Below are positions 62,286 to 64,000 of a stretch of DNA of 64,000 nt, in pieces. Origin of the DNA: Chitinophagaceae bacterium (GTDB lineage Bacteria; Bacteroidota; Bacteroidia; Chitinophagales; Chitinophagaceae); NCBI GenBank assembly GCA_019638595.1, contig JAHBTJ010000005.1, forward strand, positions 62,001 to 126,000, written 5' to 3'. Under the pieces are notes generated by a model. It did no database searches. It worked only from the letters and a program-made list of their open reading frames with translations, and was not told the DNA's origin. The position numbers and the translations under genes are program-made. Positions within the stretch are counted from its first letter, which is position 1. Each line of letters begins with the position of its first letter.

Positions 62286-63182
62286 ATGAAACCTACATTA
62301 GTAATTATGGCCGCCGGCATGGCATCGCGCTATGGCAGTTTAAAACAGGTACAGGGCTTTGGGCCTTCGGGAGAAACTATAATGGATTATTCTATTTACG
62401 ATGCCATAAAGGTTGGATTTGGTAAAGTGGTATTTATAATAAGGAAAGAATTTGCAGACGATTTTAAAAAGATATTTGAGCCCAGGCTTAAAGGTAAAAT
62501 TGAAATAGATTACGTATACCAGGACCTGCATTCATTTGTAGAAGGGCATACCATTCCGGCGGAGCGTACAAAGCCCTGGGGAACCGCTCATGCCATCCTC
62601 TGTGCTTCTCCCGCGGTGCAGGAGCCTTTTATTGTAATAAACGCGGATGATTTTTACGGGCGTGACGCTTTTCAGAAAGCGTATGATTTTTTAACCACGG
62701 AAGCCAGCGACCATACTTTTGGACTGATAGGATATGAACTGGTAAAAACCCTGTCGGATAATGGTTCGGTAAGCAGGGGAGTATGTAAAGTGGATGCTTC
62801 CAATAATCTTGTTGAAATAAACGAGCGTACAAAAATTTATCGCGAAGGCGATAAAATTGTATATGAAGAGGATGGAAAGAAAGTGGAAGTGCCGTTCGAT
62901 TCCAAGGTTTCTATGAACTTTTGGTGCTTTACGCCTTACGCGTTTACGCTTGCCAAAGATCTGTTTGACACCTTCCTTGAAAAAAATATCAACCAGCCCA
63001 AAGCCGAAGTATACGTGGTAGATATGGCCGCCAGATTTATTACCCTTCCTGATAATGCCCTGAAAGTAATACCTACCAGTGCGGATTGGTTTGGGGTAAC
63101 GTATAAGGAAGATGCGCCCATCGTTCAAAAGAATATTAATGAGCTGGTTTCCAGGGGGCAGTATCCGCAACGTTTATGGTAA
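62286..63182 (+). CDS. Sugar-phosphate nucleotidyltransferase
   Basis: A cytosolic GT-A-fold nucleotidyltransferase of 298 residues. The nucleotide-binding signature MAAGMASRYGSLKQ is at the N-terminus (GxxxRxGxxK), and FIVINADDFYGRDAF holds the metal-binding aspartates. It likely joins an NTP and a sugar 1-phosphate to make an NDP-sugar for cell-surface polysaccharide; the particular sugar is not predictable, since it lacks the C-terminal beta-helix of GlmU-type enzymes. It is apparently a single-gene unit with its own promoter. Confidence 0.88.
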   Translation: MKPTLVIMAAGMASRYGSLKQVQGFGPSGETIMDYSIYDAIKVGFGKVVFIIRKEFADDFKKIFEPRLKGKIEIDYVYQDLHSFVEGHTIPAERTKPWGTAHAILCASPAVQEPFIVINADDFYGRDAFQKAYDFLTTEASDHTFGLIGYELVKTLSDNGSVSRGVCKVDASNNLVEINERTKIYREGDKIVYEEDGKKVEVPFDSKVSMNFWCFTPYAFTLAKDLFDTFLEKNINQPKAEVYVVDMAARFITLPDNALKVIPTSADWFGVTYKEDAPIVQKNINELVSRGQYPQRLW

Positions 63183-63266
63183 TGCTTTAGCTTAAGATAA
63201 ATTATCATTTTATTGTGAGTTAGAAGTTGCGGGAAATACGGTGTGGCATTATTTTTAAGTTTATTT

Positions 63267-63275
63267 TACATTCGC
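63267..63275 (+). promoter_or_regulatory. Candidate -7 box upstream of the DUF6089 gene
   Basis: TACATTCGC, one base from the TAnnTTTG consensus, about 50 bp before the start at 63324. Confidence 0.35.
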
Positions 63276-63323
63276 TTAATTTTTTACCCAACCAGTACGT
63301 TACATTAACGTATTTATAAAAGA

Positions 63324-64000
63324 ATGCAGGTGAAAAAAATACTCACATTAGGACTTGTTTTGTATGGGTTGAGTGCCGATGCCCAGGGGTTCATCCGAAA
63401 TATACTTGAGAGATCAAGTATAGAAGCTTTTGGCGGCTTTTCCAACTATCAGGGCGAGTTGCAGGAAAAAGTATATACTTTTTCCCAGTCAAAACCGGCG
63501 TTTTCTTTGGGTGGGAGCATTGCCATCACCAATAAATTTTCGGTAAGGGGGTTAGCCAGCCTGGGCAGCCTGCAGGCTGCCGACAAGTATAGTAACAGCG
63601 CTGATAAAAGAGCGAGAAATCTTGATTTTTCTTCTAAGCTATATGATGCAAGTGTAACTTTTGTGTATGAGATTTTTGATCTTTCTGAAAAGAAATACAC
63701 TCCGTATGTTTTTGCCGGCGTTTCACTTTTTCATTTTTCTCCTTATACTTACGACTCTTCCGGTACAAAAAGATGGCTGTACGGATTTAGAACAGAAGGA
63801 CAGGGGTTACCTCAGTATCCTGACAGGCCAAGGTATAAGCTCGATCAGTTTTCTATTCCCCTTGGAGGCGGTATCAGGTTTGCTGTAAATAGAAATATTT
63901 CTTTGGGATGGGAGTTCCGGTTCAATAAAACCTTTACAGATTATATTGATGATGTGAGCACCACTTATGCTGACAGGGACATACTATTAGCCGAAAAAGG
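63324..64000 (+). CDS. DUF6089-like outer-membrane protein (partial, 5' part)
   Basis: A reading frame from the ATG at 63324 stays open to the window end (about 225 codons), so the 3' part is missing. The product starts with a signal peptide (MQVKKILTLGLVLYGLSADA, cleavage near AQG). Segments IEAFGGFSNYQGELQ, YTPYVFAGVSLFHFSPYTY and the C-terminal FNKTFTDYIDDVSTTY are typical of the DUF6089 family of small outer-membrane barrels in Bacteroidota. Function unknown. Confidence 0.85.
   Translation, partial: MQVKKILTLGLVLYGLSADAQGFIRNILERSSIEAFGGFSNYQGELQEKVYTFSQSKPAFSLGGSIAITNKFSVRGLASLGSLQAADKYSNSADKRARNLDFSSKLYDASVTFVYEIFDLSEKKYTPYVFAGVSLFHFSPYTYDSSGTKRWLYGFRTEGQGLPQYPDRPRYKLDQFSIPLGGGIRFAVNRNISLGWEFRFNKTFTDYIDDVSTTYADRDILLAEK

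Noticed and set aside
1-64000. CRISPR arrays, tRNA or rRNA genes, prophage
   Set aside because: No regularly spaced repeats, tRNA-like T-arm sequences, ribosomal RNA motifs or phage structural genes were recognised by eye.

Overview
ORGANISM. The window reads as chromosomal DNA of a Bacteroidota bacterium, probably of the Chitinophagaceae (inference from gene content, no database search). Pointers are a SusC/SusD pair whose SusC has an STN domain, a FecR with a C-terminal DUF4974-like domain, a type IX secretion sorting domain, DUF5103/DUF5683/DUF6089 families, start sites without Shine-Dalgarno sequences, several TTG starts, and repeated -7 boxes of the form TAnnTTYGC. No tRNA, rRNA, CRISPR array, phage gene or transposase was found. 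LAYOUT. 1-19596: a ThuA-domain gene end, a 296-bp MITE-like element with 8-bp target duplication, a nitrilase, then a long + strand nutrient-acquisition locus: FecR anti-sigma factor, STN-SusC, SusD, a ceramidase-like hydrolase, an M20 amidohydrolase, two tandem CehA/McbA-type PHP metallohydrolases, a DUF1080 protein and a beta-propeller/cupredoxin fusion. Nearly all products have signal peptides or lipoboxes, so this looks like a surface and periplasmic degradation and uptake system; its substrate cannot be told from sequence. 19677-25297: AraC regulator, metallophosphoesterase, a Dabb/Tm-1-like/PEP-hydrolase-like operon that splits the two halves of plant Tm-1 proteins into neighbouring genes, a transaldolase-like aldolase and the SRP RNA. 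25332-29637: T9SS plug-type DUF5103 protein, FtsX/LolE-type permease, APC amino-acid permease, small lysine-rich protein. 29714-35662: a minus-strand amino-acid group with a 4-hydroxyproline degradation core (deaminase, 2-oxoglutarate semialdehyde dehydrogenase, epimerase) plus an HGSNAT-like membrane acyltransferase and a dipeptide epimerase. 35753-41644: RNA maintenance genes (TrmH-type methyltransferase, truB, mtaB) and a TamL-like outer-membrane assembly lipoprotein. 41755-51208: DUF1800/DUF1501 pair, lone receiver domain, Lon, outer-membrane barrel, membrane metallophosphoesterase, flavin reductase. 51353-64000: UPF0173 hydrolase, parA-parB-DUF5683, dapB, Rrf2 regulator, RDD protein divergent from a SpoIIM-DUF4129-DUF4350-MoxR-DUF58 operon, a nucleotidyltransferase and the start of a DUF6089 barrel protein. 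MOST INTERESTING. (1) The element at 228-523, with 20/21 matching inverted ends, 8-bp duplication and nested hairpins, inserted between a ThuA gene and a nitrilase gene that were about 50 bp apart before. (2) The FecR-STN-SusC locus without a sigma gene, with duplicated CehA-like enzymes and a blue-copper fusion. (3) A consistent promoter vocabulary, including boxes so close to start codons that leaderless mRNAs are likely, and interlocked divergent promoters at tamL.
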